This document shows positions 17,515 to 26,944 of a stretch of DNA of 64,000 nt, in pieces. The DNA lies in the NCBI GenBank assembly GCA_964611435.1, contig CAZSXT010000001.1, forward strand, positions 186,001-250,000. Reading direction: 5' to 3'. The translations under genes were made by a program, and so were the position numbers. Source of the stretch: JAYPHU01 sp964611435 (GTDB taxonomy: Bacteria; Pseudomonadota; Alphaproteobacteria; Rhodospirillales; UBA2165). Each line of letters starts with the position of its first letter. Position 1 is the first letter of the stretch. The notes under the pieces are model-generated. The model saw nothing but the letters and a program-made list of their open reading frames with translations. It was not told where the DNA came from and searched no databases.

Positions 17515-18920
17515 GTGAAAATTTTGCCCGGGTTCATGATGCCCTGGGGGTCCAGCGCCTTTTTGATGGCGCGCATCACTTCGATCTCCAGACCCTCTGA
17601 ATAGTGGGCAAGTTCCTCGCGCTTCAAGAGGCCGATCCCGTGTTCGGCGCTAATGCTACCGTCCATGGAGACCACAAGGTCGTGGACGATCCGATTGAAC
17701 TCTTCCCAGCGCGCCAAATATTCAGCTTTGTCCATATCTGCCGGCTGGCTCAGGTTGTAATGGATATTGCCGTCGCCGATGTGGCCAAAGGCGCACACCC
17801 GGATACCAGGCAAGGCGGCTTCAACCCTTTTCGAGGCTTCCTGGATAAACTCGATAGTCCTGGACACCGGGACGCTGACATCGTGTTTGATGCTTCCGCC
17901 CTCGGCAGACTGCGCAGCGGGCAGTTCCTCGCGAATTTTCCAAAGGTGCCGGGCTTGTGCTTCGCTATCGGCAAATACCGCATCGGCGACGATCTCTTTT
18001 TCAAACGCGCCTTCCAATATAGTTTCGATCTCTCCCCTGAGGTCGTCGTTTTCCCGGGGAGAGGTGAGTTGAATTAGCGCATAGTGCCCGTGCGGCGCCT
18101 CAAAAGGATCCATCACACCGGGTAGATGTTTGACGCCCAATTCCATGCCGAACCGGGGGATCAATTCGAAGGCCGTCAACCTGTCACCGCAAATGGCGCG
18201 GGTCCGGTCAAAAAGTTGAAGGATGTTCTCCAGCTTTTCAACCGCCGCCATCACAGTGACGGAGGAGCGGGGCATGGGGAAAAGCTTCAGCACCGCCTTG
18301 GTGACAATGCCCAGCGTGCCTTCCGCGCCGATGAAGAGCTGCTTGAGGTCATATCCTGTATTGTCCTTTCGAAGGGCGCTCAACCGGTCGAGAATACGCC
18401 CGTCCGGCAAAACCGCTTCTATGCCCAAGACTAACTCCCGAGTATTCCCGTAGCGCAGCACGTTCACGCCGCCGGCGTTGGTAGAGAGATTGCCGCCGAT
18501 CCGGCAGCTGCCTTCCGCGCCCAAACTCAAGGGGAAGAGACACTCAGCCTCCTCGGCCGCCGCCTGAATGTCCGCCAGGATGCAGCCGGCCTCAACTGTC
18601 ATGGTGTGGTTGAGGGCGTCTACTTGGGTGATCCTATTCATCCGTTCCGTACTGAGGATGATGCCGTCGTTGGTGATGCCGCCGCTCACCAGGCCCGTGT
18701 TACCGCCCAACGGCGTGATCGGAATATCTCCCGCTGCACAAACTTTGACGATCTCAGAGACCTCAGCGGTGGAACCGGGCCGGACCACGACGGAACATTC
18801 GCTCTCCAGCAGTCCTCTCTCTTCCCGGAGATAGGGCGCGAGGTCGGACGGGTCGGTGAGCACGCCCGTTTTGCCGCAGACGGCTATGAACTGATCGACT
18901 ATTTGAGTGCTGATCTCCAT
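17511..18920 (-). CDS. FAD-linked oxidase (GlcD / D-2-hydroxyacid dehydrogenase family)
   Basis: Flavoprotein oxidising D-2-hydroxyacids such as D-lactate, glycolate or D-2-hydroxyglutarate, 469 residues. The PCMH-type FAD domain shows VVVRPGSTAEVSEIVKVC, PLGGNTGLVSGG and GNLSTNAGGVNVLRYGNTREL. The C-terminal domain has FGHIGDGNIHYN and ISAEHGIGLLKREEL (metal-binding His/Glu), ending MRAIKKALDPQGIMNPGKIF. It is last in the apparent operon cupin-cysQ-sua5-oxidase. Its stop overlaps the end of the convergent nitrile hydratase gene. It could feed on the 2-oxo/2-hydroxy products of the catabolic genes further right, but that is only a guess. Confidence 0.9.
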   Translation of the reverse strand: MEISTQIVDQFIAVCGKTGVLTDPSDLAPYLREERGLLESECSVVVRPGSTAEVSEIVKVCAAGDIPITPLGGNTGLVSGGITNDGIILSTERMNRITQVDALNHTMTVEAGCILADIQAAAEEAECLFPLSLGAEGSCRIGGNLSTNAGGVNVLRYGNTRELVLGIEAVLPDGRILDRLSALRKDNTGYDLKQLFIGAEGTLGIVTKAVLKLFPMPRSSVTVMAAVEKLENILQLFDRTRAICGDRLTAFELIPRFGMELGVKHLPGVMDPFEAPHGHYALIQLTSPRENDDLRGEIETILEGAFEKEIVADAVFADSEAQARHLWKIREELPAAQSAEGGSIKHDVSVPVSRTIEFIQEASKRVEAALPGIRVCAFGHIGDGNIHYNLSQPADMDKAEYLARWEEFNRIVHDLVVSMDGSISAEHGIGLLKREELAHYSEGLEIEVMRAIKKALDPQGIMNPGKIFT

Positions 18921-18955
18921 TACCCTGCTTACCTACACCATCTCGGGGCGGAGTT

Positions 18956-19912
18956 CTAATCCGAAGATGACGCGCGGCGCAGCCGGTCATTGATAGCCGA
19001 TCCCAATCCGCTCTCCGGGATCGGCATGACGGCGATGCCCTGATGGCCGGCGCGGTCGAGTTCATGCAGCATTGCGAATAGATTGGCCGCCGCTTCAATA
19101 AGATCGCCGGTCTGACTGAGATTGTCCGTGCACTCCAACTCGGTTGCGCCAAAACCCAGCAGCGCCTCCCCGGTGTTCACGTGAGTGGCGTTTAGGCGGA
19201 TTGGTGTCGACGGTGCATAGTGCCGCGCGAGCATGCCAGGGGATTTGATCTTGGCGTTGTCGCCGGTCAGGCCGATGTCTCCAATCAACTCCGACAACGC
19301 TTCCAACGGCATACCGCCAGGGCGCAGCAGGACGGGTTGGTCTGTCGTCAAATCGAGCACTGTTGACTCGACGCCGATGGAGCATAAGCCTCCATCTATG
19401 ACACCGGCTGCCAATCCATCTAAATGTTCCAATACGTGGTCTGCAGAAGTGGGACTGAGCCTGCCGGACAAGTTGGCGCTGGGGGCGGCGATAGGGCAGT
19501 CGGCTCGTGAGATAAGCGTTCGTGCCAAATCATGACCTGGTACTCGAAGCGCCAAAGTTTCAAGCCCTGCACTGGCCAATTTTGACACGGGACAATTGTT
19601 GGATCGGGGGAGAATCAGCGTCAGAGCACCCGGCCAAAAGGATCGGGCCAGTTCCTCAGCTACATCGGACCACCGGGATAGCCTTTGGGCCTCTTCGGTA
19701 CTGCCGACATGCACGATCAGCGGGTTGAAATGGGGTCGGCCTTTGGTTTCGAATATTTTGGCCACGGCCAGGTCGTTGGTCGCGTCACCACCCAAGCCGT
19801 ACACCGTCTCGGTTGGGAAGGCCACCAACGCGCCATCTCTTAGTAGGTTGGCGGCAGTCTCCAGCCCGGTCTCATCCGGAGGTAATCGGCGAGTTTTGAC
19901 GTCGCCAGCCAT
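18956..19912 (-). CDS. L-threonylcarbamoyladenylate synthase (Sua5/YrdC family)
   Basis: Makes threonylcarbamoyl-AMP from threonine, bicarbonate and ATP for the t6A modification at position 37 of ANN-decoding tRNAs. The N-terminal YrdC domain carries VAFPTETVYGLGGDAT, KGRPHFNPLIVHV and CPIAAPSANLSGRLSPT. The C-terminal Sua5 domain carries SPGMLARHYAPSTPIRL, so this is the long Sua5 type (318 residues), not the short TsaC. It begins directly after the cysQ stop with no spacer, which indicates translational coupling. Confidence 0.94.
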   Translation of the reverse strand: MAGDVKTRRLPPDETGLETAANLLRDGALVAFPTETVYGLGGDATNDLAVAKIFETKGRPHFNPLIVHVGSTEEAQRLSRWSDVAEELARSFWPGALTLILPRSNNCPVSKLASAGLETLALRVPGHDLARTLISRADCPIAAPSANLSGRLSPTSADHVLEHLDGLAAGVIDGGLCSIGVESTVLDLTTDQPVLLRPGGMPLEALSELIGDIGLTGDNAKIKSPGMLARHYAPSTPIRLNATHVNTGEALLGFGATELECTDNLSQTGDLIEAAANLFAMLHELDRAGHQGIAVMPIPESGLGSAINDRLRRASSSD

Positions 19913-20680
19913 CTAATATCCGCCGGTAGCCAGAAAGTGCGGGTTGAGAATATCCTCTTTGCCATACAGAAGCGGGGCGCCGTCAATTTGCACGACACGT
20001 CCACCGGCCGCCACGAGCACGGCATGGCCCGCCGCAATATCCCACTCAGAAGTCGGGCCGAGGCGAGGATATAGATCGGCTTTTCCTTCGGCAATGAGGC
20101 AGAATTTTAGGGAGCTGCCGGCGATGATCGTATCCGTGATGGAGTAGCTGGAGAGAAAGTCTTCTTCGCCAGACCGATGGGACCGGCTGGTCGCTACGAC
20201 GATGCCGTCTTCGGGTTGTTGCCGGACAAATATCGGGGAGGATGAGCCGCCGGTTGTCCGCTTCCAGGCCTGGGAGTCATATCCCCAATAGGTGTCTCCG
20301 ACGGCAGGGGCATGCACCACCCCGAAGACAGGAACACCATTGTCAATCAGTGCGATGTTCACGGTGAATTCGTCCCGCTTATTGACGAATTCCTTTGTGC
20401 CATCAAGTGCGTCAACCAGCCAGAAAGTTCCCCCGCTGACGTCAGGGTGGTGACCAGCTGCGTAAGACTCTTCTCCAATAAACGGGATATCTGGCGTGAG
20501 GGTTTCTAGTTGGCTCCGGATCAAAGCTTCGGCTTTTTCGTCCGCTTCGGTCACGGGCGAACTGTCCCTCTTTTCCCGGATGTCCAAATCAGACCGATAA
20601 TACTCAAGGGTTATGCCACCGGCCTCTTCGGATAGAGAGACAAGGTCCTGGATCAGATCATCTGTAAGACTGAACGCCAC
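19913..20680 (-). CDS. cysQ: 3'(2'),5'-bisphosphate nucleotidase CysQ
   Basis: Lithium-sensitive, Mg-dependent phosphatase that hydrolyses 3'-phosphoadenosine 5'-phosphate from sulfate assimilation. The 255 residues show the inositol-monophosphatase-fold metal motifs FIGEESYAAG and WLVDALDGTKEFVNKRDEFT, and the C-terminal SEWDIAAGHAVLVAAGGRV. The length fits CysQ. It lies seven bases after the cupin gene and abuts sua5, in a leftward operon-like run. Confidence 0.92.
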   Translation of the reverse strand: MAFSLTDDLIQDLVSLSEEAGGITLEYYRSDLDIREKRDSSPVTEADEKAEALIRSQLETLTPDIPFIGEESYAAGHHPDVSGGTFWLVDALDGTKEFVNKRDEFTVNIALIDNGVPVFGVVHAPAVGDTYWGYDSQAWKRTTGGSSSPIFVRQQPEDGIVVATSRSHRSGEEDFLSSYSITDTIIAGSSLKFCLIAEGKADLYPRLGPTSEWDIAAGHAVLVAAGGRVVQIDGAPLLYGKEDILNPHFLATGGY

Positions 20681-20687
20681 GGTCGTC

Positions 20688-21161
20688 CTATTCGTGTGGG
20701 TGTAGATGCTTAGCTGGCGGCTGGGAGCCGATCAGGATGAAAGCGATGACGCAGGGTTTGTCCGAGCGATTGGCCCAACCGTGCCACGTGCCTCGTTGCA
20801 CCATCACATCACCGGTTTTCATGTCGATTTCCAAATCATCGTCCATGATCATGACGCACTCCCCGGACATGCAAATGGCATAGTCGATCGTGTCCGTCCG
20901 GTGCATGTAGGCATCCTTGCCGGGCACTAGCTCTAAGATACGGAAGATTGAGCCTTCGGCTGGCGGCTCGATGTCCAGCTCCTGGGTGGCGGGGTCTTCG
21001 TCGCCATCCACATCACACGGCGTATCTTCCGTCTTCCAAATCAGAGTCTGAAAATTACCGGAGCGCAATTGACTAATATTTTCCATAACCTCGTCATGGG
21101 TAACAATCGCCTTTCCGTCCTCGTCGTGCCCGGTCACAATGCGACGCACATTTAAAGTCAT
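20688..21161 (-). CDS. Cupin domain protein
   Basis: Small cupin (157 residues), function unknown. The conserved barrel covers about residues 60-150. Metal-binding cupin motif 1 is recognisable but irregular (HRTDTIDYAICMSGECVMIMD), and motif 2 is GDVMVQRGTWHGWANRSDKP. It resembles cupins found beside ring-cleavage and hydroxyacid genes, but the substrate cannot be inferred. It starts the run cupin-cysQ-sua5-FAD oxidase; the MEMO1-AMMECR1 gene ends 85 bases upstream on the same strand. Confidence 0.8.
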   Translation of the reverse strand: MTLNVRRIVTGHDEDGKAIVTHDEVMENISQLRSGNFQTLIWKTEDTPCDVDGDEDPATQELDIEPPAEGSIFRILELVPGKDAYMHRTDTIDYAICMSGECVMIMDDDLEIDMKTGDVMVQRGTWHGWANRSDKPCVIAFILIGSQPPAKHLHPHE

Positions 21162-21246
21162 GTGGGGTCCCCTTTTGAATTTTAATTTGATGGCGAGCGT
21201 TTACCAGATATGGCGGCCTTGAGCCATACTGCGAATGTCATGCCTG

Positions 21247-22713
21247 TCAGTTGGGCCGCCACAGATTTAGGTGTTCGGCAAAGTCTTCAGAGTGCACTGA
21301 CTTGGTGACATAACGCCAGACCTGAAGCGTATCGGACCAATAATCCAAGGGCAGTCCCGCTTTTCGTTTTAAATGAGTGATAAATTGCTGCGGTTCGGGC
21401 AGGGTTTCCCATACCGCTGGCAGAAATACACCCCGTTTACCCTTGGCTTGCAGGATCAAACCATCGACGTTTGGCCTGATTTGGCTCACCAAATCCGCTT
21501 CGTCTGTAAACGTCATGGGAACTTGCGGGCTCAGCACCGAGATATGCATGGTGATATCACTCTGATCCAATTCATCCGACGTCAATTTGGGAAATCGGGT
21601 ATCCTGGAATGCGGCCTTACAGGAATTCTCGGCCACGTCGCTCACCAACGGCCGGTGGGCCTGGATGGAACCGATGCAGCCTCGTAATTTTCCGTCTTTG
21701 TTCAGGGTGACAAAGCAGGCGCCGTTTGTGCGCAGTTCCTTAGGAAATGAAGAGAGATCAATCCTGAGTGGCCCTTGGTTCTTGAGAGTATTCAATATCG
21801 CCCGGGCGCCCACATTAAGAAGTGCTTCGCCATATTGATCCAACAAGGCTTGGGTCGCCGCCCCAAAATCATCTTCGCCTTCGTTGACCGAGGGGGCATC
21901 GTCATAGAACGCCCACGCGCCATAGCCCACAACCCGGTCTTTGGCGCCGGCCGTATCACCAGAGTTTCTGATATCGGTGGTTTGAACAGTCATCCCTTTT
22001 TCCCTGGCCAGGACCATCAATCCTTTAATGGAGTGGCGGCCGCAGGCTTGGTCATCGCCCAGCGCTAGTGGATCAAGCTGTTCAATCGCAAGGCGCGTCT
22101 GGTCATCAATTTTCCGGGCGTCATCGTAGGTTTTGTAGTGGCTGAGATCGGAGCTGACCAGAATTAGCGTTTCCTCGCCACCCCAGAGGGTTTTTAGCAC
22201 CTGAGCGACTTCGTCGGGAGACGCCTGTCCGACAATAATCGGGACGATCTTAAATGCCGACAGTACCTTCTGTAGGAAGGGGAGGTGCACTTCAAGCGCG
22301 TGATCCTGCTTATGGGTGTCATCAAATATGGAAACCTGAGGCAAATTAACAATCCGTGCGATGGCGTCCATATCCAGTGCGACCTCGCCCAATGGCGTCG
22401 CAAAAGACTGAGTGCTTGGGAGCGCTAATCCCCGGACGGCGACCCGATGGCATGGGCCCATCATGACGACCCGTTTTATTTTGTCCTTAACGGGCCAAAG
22501 CTGATTGTAAACGGAGGAAGCCGTTAGTCCCGAATACACATAACCGGCATGGGGCGCGATGATTGCTTTTGGCGCGTGAGACGGTTGCTCAGGAAATTTA
22601 TTGGCCGCCTCGGCTAGGTAATATTGAACCGTTGCATCCAATTCCTTGGGATTGCTGGGATAAAACATGCCTGCGACTGCAGGGGGGCGGACGAGACTGT
22701 CAGTGGCGCTCAT
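21247..22713 (-). CDS. AmmeMemoRadiSam system fusion protein: MEMO1 domain plus AMMECR1 domain
   Basis: The protein (488 residues) fuses two families that are usually separate. Residues ~8-275 are a MEMO1/class III dioxygenase-like domain with likely metal ligands in IIAPHAGYVYSG (His), MMGPCHRV (His) and DDQACGRHSIKGLMV (Cys), matching the His/His/Cys set of human MEMO1. Residues ~300-488 are an AMMECR1 domain with its signature KLRGCIGSIQAHRPL. The radical-SAM partner of this three-part system is encoded at 31190-32281, outside this operon. The biochemical role of the bacterial system is not established to my knowledge. A divergent SpoIIAA-like gene begins 229 bases away. Confidence 0.92.
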   Translation of the reverse strand: MSATDSLVRPPAVAGMFYPSNPKELDATVQYYLAEAANKFPEQPSHAPKAIIAPHAGYVYSGLTASSVYNQLWPVKDKIKRVVMMGPCHRVAVRGLALPSTQSFATPLGEVALDMDAIARIVNLPQVSIFDDTHKQDHALEVHLPFLQKVLSAFKIVPIIVGQASPDEVAQVLKTLWGGEETLILVSSDLSHYKTYDDARKIDDQTRLAIEQLDPLALGDDQACGRHSIKGLMVLAREKGMTVQTTDIRNSGDTAGAKDRVVGYGAWAFYDDAPSVNEGEDDFGAATQALLDQYGEALLNVGARAILNTLKNQGPLRIDLSSFPKELRTNGACFVTLNKDGKLRGCIGSIQAHRPLVSDVAENSCKAAFQDTRFPKLTSDELDQSDITMHISVLSPQVPMTFTDEADLVSQIRPNVDGLILQAKGKRGVFLPAVWETLPEPQQFITHLKRKAGLPLDYWSDTLQVWRYVTKSVHSEDFAEHLNLWRPN

Positions 22714-22942
22714 GGTCGCATTCTATTGGAGTGAAGGGGCCGTTGATAGGCCGAATAGGCACTCAGTCACCTAAATCTCACTAAGTTGGTGGCGGAAAAT
22801 TCGACGCGCCAATATCACAATATAGACCAACGAATATGGCTATCGGAAATCCCGAATATACCCGATCACGCAAGGCATGCTTTGGTTAAGGTGTTCAATG
22901 TACGTAACAGATGTTTAACACTATTGAGCTTCTATAAAAAAT

Positions 22943-23383
22943 ATGACCTATCAATTTTACATAGATCAGATTGCCGAAACCGTTTTTATTGATCACAGCA
23001 GTAAATTCGGTTCAGAAGAAACGTTTGAAGCTTTCCAAGATATTCTCGCTGATCCCGCATATCGACCCGGCATGAATTTGTTGCGCGACACACGTTTTGT
23101 CGAGTTGCCGGACAATTGGTCCTATAGCCACTTTCGTCAGGTTTCCGCACCTAAATTCCGTGATATTTGGATGCAGATGGGCGACTGCAAATTAGCATGG
23201 GTGGCTGGGCAAGGGCGGAACTATCGTCTCGCCAATCAAGCGGCAATGATCAACAGGTTGGAATTGACGGGCACGGTGGAACGCCAGCCGTTCGTGAATC
23301 TTGAGGACGCGCTAGTCTGGTTGGGGCTCTCCCCCAACCATGAGATTCGCCACAAAGTGGAACCACTCCGGTCTTACGCTTAA
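22943..23383 (+). CDS. SpoIIAA/STAS-like protein of unknown function
   Basis: A 146-residue protein with the layout of the SpoIIAA-like (STAS/SEC14-type) families common in proteobacteria. A short N-terminal beta pair is followed by a YRPGMNLLRDTRFVEL strand, a helical middle, KLAWVAGQGRNYRLANQAAM, and the closing NLEDALVWLGLSP. Members are often annotated as hypothetical; no catalytic residues are evident. A TATAAA stands just before the ATG and the preceding 229 bases are AT-rich. It is monocistronic by position, 69 bases before the glutamine-synthetase-like gene on the same strand. Confidence 0.7.
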   Translation: MTYQFYIDQIAETVFIDHSSKFGSEETFEAFQDILADPAYRPGMNLLRDTRFVELPDNWSYSHFRQVSAPKFRDIWMQMGDCKLAWVAGQGRNYRLANQAAMINRLELTGTVERQPFVNLEDALVWLGLSPNHEIRHKVEPLRSYA

Positions 23384-23452
23384 TCCGACGACCGGTTTCC
23401 CAATCCTGATATCAGAAGGTATGCTCGGCTAGGTTAATTGCACTAAGTCCTT

Positions 23453-24949
23453 GTGATGTCTGAAGATCAGCAGAGAAAATATATCGAGCGTCACTGCCTC
23501 TATACAGAGGATCAATGGCGTATGGCGGCAGAATTGAAAAGCCGGGTAGAGGCTGAAGGAATACATCTAGTGCGCCTTGCCTGGGCGGACAGCCATGGTC
23601 ACGCCCGCGCCAAAGCCCTTTCGGTTTCATCGTTCATCGAAAGCCTGGCGAACGGTTACAACATCAATGTCGCTACCTGGACGTTAGACGCCTCTGGTGG
23701 ACGTGTCTTCAAGTCCTTTGTCAAAGGTGGCGGGATGGGTTTGGAGGAGATGACCGGCTCACCGAATTTGGTCAATGTCCCACAGCCGGAGACATTTCGC
23801 GTGCTCCCCTGGGCGCCCGGCGTCGGCTGGATCATGTGTGATCAGTATTTTACCGATGGCCGCCCGTTTCATTTTTCGTCACGTCGAATCCTGAAGGAGC
23901 AAGTGGAGTCTCTTCGATCCGTTGGTAAGGAGTTGATCGTCGGAATAGAGGCCGAATGGTATCTGGCCAAACTGGTGGATGAGCATCTGGCAGATGACCA
24001 GGCCGGCATTCCCGGCGAGAAAGGCCGGCCACCTCGAACCGCGCCGCCGGAACCTGGGTTCTCTTACCATTCGGAATCCAATATGGATATCATGCAGCCG
24101 GTTTTGAGCGAACTGGCGGGTGTATACGAAAAGATAGGTCTGCCTTTGCGGTCCATAGAAAATGAATGGGGCGCGGGGCAGCTTGAATGCACGTTCAGCG
24201 CGACCACGGCACTGGCGGCGGCGGATAATTATGTCCTGTTCCGCACAGCAACCCGTCAGGTGTGCCGGCGTCTGGGGTACCTGGCCAGTTTCATGGCGAG
24301 GCCGGCGCTTCGGGGCTACTACGCGAGCGGCTGGCATCTGCATCAATCAGTGACAGAGATGAGCAATGGCGCAAACGTGTTTATGTCGGATGACAATCTT
24401 ATGTCGCCCCTTGCCGGTGCGTATCTGGCCGGACTGCTGGAAAATGCGGCGGCCGCGACGGTATTTGCCACGCCCACGGTTAATGGCTATCGCCGGTTTC
24501 AGGCAAACTCGCTCGCGCCGGATCGGGCGACTTGGGGTGTGGACCATCGAGGAACCATGATCCGGATGCTGGGTGGTGCGGGTGATCCGGCGACCCGTTT
24601 CGAAAACCGGCTCGGCGAACCGTCCGCCAATCCATACCTCTTTATCGCCTCGCAGATCGCGTCAGGCTTGGATGGGGTCGAACGAAACTTGAACCCTGGC
24701 GCGCCCGAGGAAAACCCTTACGAGGCGGAAAAGCCGATGCTGCCCCATAGTCTGGCGGATGCCCTACTGGCCTTGGATCAATCCTCTCTGTTCCGGGCCC
24801 GGTTCGGTGATTTATTTGTTGATTATTATCTGGCGCTGAAGCACGCCGAATTAGAGCGCTTCATGGCGTATATGGATCGGAGCGGGGAAACGGAGACACC
24901 CGGCGAAGTGACCCAATGGGAACAGAATGAATATTTCGATTTCTTCTGA
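23453..24949 (+). CDS. Glutamine synthetase-like ligase (probable gamma-glutamylamide synthetase)
   Basis: Member of the glutamine synthetase superfamily (498 residues) but not a housekeeping GlnA. Active-site blocks seen are VGIEAEWYL (metal Glu pair), IENEWGAGQLECTFS (two metal Glu), ASGWHLHQSV (His), DHRGTMIRM, and RFENRLGEPSANPYLFIASQI. GS-like enzymes beside Rieske oxygenases act in aniline degradation (TdnQ/AtdA1) by forming a gamma-glutamyl anilide, and IpuC does the same for isopropylamine. The next two genes here encode both oxygenase subunits, so ATP-dependent gamma-glutamylation of an amine substrate is the best inference. No class-I amidotransferase (TdnT-like) partner is present. 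Expression appears coupled to the downstream Rieske genes. Confidence 0.85.
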   Translation: MMSEDQQRKYIERHCLYTEDQWRMAAELKSRVEAEGIHLVRLAWADSHGHARAKALSVSSFIESLANGYNINVATWTLDASGGRVFKSFVKGGGMGLEEMTGSPNLVNVPQPETFRVLPWAPGVGWIMCDQYFTDGRPFHFSSRRILKEQVESLRSVGKELIVGIEAEWYLAKLVDEHLADDQAGIPGEKGRPPRTAPPEPGFSYHSESNMDIMQPVLSELAGVYEKIGLPLRSIENEWGAGQLECTFSATTALAAADNYVLFRTATRQVCRRLGYLASFMARPALRGYYASGWHLHQSVTEMSNGANVFMSDDNLMSPLAGAYLAGLLENAAAATVFATPTVNGYRRFQANSLAPDRATWGVDHRGTMIRMLGGAGDPATRFENRLGEPSANPYLFIASQIASGLDGVERNLNPGAPEENPYEAEKPMLPHSLADALLALDQSSLFRARFGDLFVDYYLALKHAELERFMAYMDRSGETETPGEVTQWEQNEYFDFF

Positions 24950-24979
24950 TCTGCTTCAGTTGCGGCGGAGGCGAATGCG

Positions 24980-26347
24980 ATGAACAAACTTGATCCAATG
25001 GGAACGGCAGGGAGCGGGGATGGCTTCGATTTTGATGACCTGATCCACGAGGACAAGGTTCATCGGCTGCTTTATACCGATTCGGAGATATTTAAGCTGG
25101 AGCTGAACCGGATTTTCGGCGCGGTTTGGGTGTACCTGGCGCACGAAAGCCAAATTCCCAGCAACAACGATTACATCACGGCTAAGCTGGGGCTGCGGCC
25201 CTTGATCGTGGTTCGGGACGCTGATGGCGACATCCGGGCGCTTTACAATCGATGCACCCATCGCGGCGCGACCATCTGCCGCCAGGACAAAGGCTCCGCC
25301 AAGTCTTTCGCCTGCCCCTATCACGGCTGGAGCTATTTCAATTCGGGCAAGCTCAGTGGCGTGCCCTGGCCGGACGGCTATGCGGGAGACTTCAACGATA
25401 GCAAATTTAACCTGGCCCAGGTGCCGCGGGTCGAATCTTATAGAGGTTTTATCTTCGGCACCCTCAACATGGCCGCGCCGTCTCTAACAGACTATCTGGG
25501 ACCGGCGGCAAAGCCGCTGGATGAATGGCTGGACCGGCATCCTGGCGGTAAAGTCCAATTCGCCGACGCCAACCGGCTGAAGTTCAACGGCAATTGGAAG
25601 TTACTCTACGACAATTCGGCTGACGGCTATCACGTGCTGTTTTCCCATCGCTCGTTGCTGGCCATGGAAAACCGGCTGGAGGAAGATGGCGAAAAAGGCA
25701 TGTCCTTCTATAAGGAAAGCCCGGACAACGCGCCCATGTATGTCCACTATTTGGGACACGGGCATCACTTCAAGGACAAGCGCCCGAATATCGAGAACCG
25801 GCCCGGGGCGCTGTGGGCGATCGAAGGGCCTCATCCGGGGATGGAGCACTACGAAACGCGGTTGCGTGCGGACTATGGCGAACGTGCGGACGCGCTGTTG
25901 GATTTGGCGTCGTCCGAGCCGGTGAACATCAACATTTTCCCGAACCTTCATATCCTGGGGAACCATGTGCAGGTGATGCAGCCAATTTCGGTCACGGAAA
26001 CGGACACGACTTGGTATGGCACGGTCGTGGTCGATGAGGCCGGAGAACTGGACGGCGCCGAAGGCTTGATCAACGCGCTCCGCATACGCACCCAGGAGGC
26101 TTTTCCCAACTTCGGCGAAGTCGATGATCTGGTGAACTTCGAACAAATCCAAGCTGGCCTGGCGGCGGAAGAGGATGAATGGGTTTACATGCACCGGGGC
26201 TTGGATGTTCCCGGCCGCATTGTCGAAGAGGAGGGCGGCATCATCCGCGGCCCCGCCACGGACGAGGTGTTCATGCGGGAATATATGAAAGAGTACAAAC
26301 GACTGATGACCACCCAACCCGACATCCAGGTGCGGAGGGATGTCTGA
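24980..26347 (+). CDS. Rieske non-heme iron oxygenase, alpha (large) subunit
   Basis: Catalytic subunit (455 residues) of an aromatic-ring-hydroxylating or amine-acting oxygenase. The Rieske 2Fe-2S cluster ligands are C92-x-H94 (RCTHRG) and C112-x2-H115 (CPYHGW). The mononuclear iron site is N212-x2-D215-x2-H218-x4-H223 (NSADGYHVLFSH), with a third carboxylate expected at Asp382/383 (EVDDLVNFEQ). All key positions are intact. The gene lies 30 bases after the GS-like gene, and the small subunit starts on its stop codon (TGATG). No ferredoxin or reductase gene is adjacent, so electrons must come from elsewhere. Confidence 0.93.
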   Translation: MNKLDPMGTAGSGDGFDFDDLIHEDKVHRLLYTDSEIFKLELNRIFGAVWVYLAHESQIPSNNDYITAKLGLRPLIVVRDADGDIRALYNRCTHRGATICRQDKGSAKSFACPYHGWSYFNSGKLSGVPWPDGYAGDFNDSKFNLAQVPRVESYRGFIFGTLNMAAPSLTDYLGPAAKPLDEWLDRHPGGKVQFADANRLKFNGNWKLLYDNSADGYHVLFSHRSLLAMENRLEEDGEKGMSFYKESPDNAPMYVHYLGHGHHFKDKRPNIENRPGALWAIEGPHPGMEHYETRLRADYGERADALLDLASSEPVNINIFPNLHILGNHVQVMQPISVTETDTTWYGTVVVDEAGELDGAEGLINALRIRTQEAFPNFGEVDDLVNFEQIQAGLAAEEDEWVYMHRGLDVPGRIVEEEGGIIRGPATDEVFMREYMKEYKRLMTTQPDIQVRRDV

Positions 26348-26940
26348 TGGCAGGCGATAAAGTCAAAGACCCGTCGCGGGAGTCCTATTACATCTCTGAC
26401 GAGTTCTATGAGGCTCTCGTCGGGGCCTATACGGGCTGGGATTCGGACGACGTCGAAAGCCATGATCCGGGCCTTCGGGAAACCTGCCGGATGTTCCTGG
26501 AAAAAGAAGCCCGGTATTTGGATCAGGGCCGTTTGGACGATTGGCTTGGGCTATTTGCGCCCGAGTGCGCTTACTGGATTCCCGCCACATCGGATGGTGG
26601 GGACCCGCGCACAGAAATTACCATCGCTTTTGATGACCGGCGGCAATTGGAGAGCCGGGTCTATCGGCTGAACACTGGTCACGCCTGGTCGCAGCAGCCC
26701 GTGTCGCGGACCTCCAGGATGGTGAGCAACGTGACCGTTTTTGAGACGGCTGACTTGGATATCTCCATGGTCCGATCGAACTTTACCATCGCGGAAATCC
26801 GGGCCGGCGAAACCCGTCAGTGGGCCGGCTGGTGCGGCCATCGTTTGCACTGGATCGGAGACAGATGGGAAATCCTGGTCAAACAGGTCAACCTGATCGA
26901 CTGTGATCAGAATTTGAGAAATCCGAGTCTTATTCTCTAG
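26347..26940 (+). CDS. Rieske oxygenase beta (small) subunit
   Basis: Structural subunit of an alpha3beta3 oxygenase, 197 residues of the SnoaL/NTF2-like cone fold. Typical blocks are FLEKEARYLDQGRLDDWLGLF, CAYWIPATSDGG, AFDDRRQLESRVYRLNTGHAW and SRTSRMVSNVTV. The start is the ATG that overlaps the alpha stop (TGATG), giving tight coupling and matched stoichiometry. A longer in-frame reading from 26179 lies inside the alpha gene and is not used. Its 3' end converges with the TRAP permease gene four bases on. Confidence 0.92.
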   Translation: MAGDKVKDPSRESYYISDEFYEALVGAYTGWDSDDVESHDPGLRETCRMFLEKEARYLDQGRLDDWLGLFAPECAYWIPATSDGGDPRTEITIAFDDRRQLESRVYRLNTGHAWSQQPVSRTSRMVSNVTVFETADLDISMVRSNFTIAEIRAGETRQWAGWCGHRLHWIGDRWEILVKQVNLIDCDQNLRNPSLIL

Positions 26941-26944
26941 ATCG

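Noticed and set aside
23453..24949. Housekeeping glutamine synthetase GlnA.
   Set aside because: The active-site context differs (WHLHQ, RFENRLGEP) and it is linked to Rieske oxygenase genes with no nitrogen-regulation neighbours.
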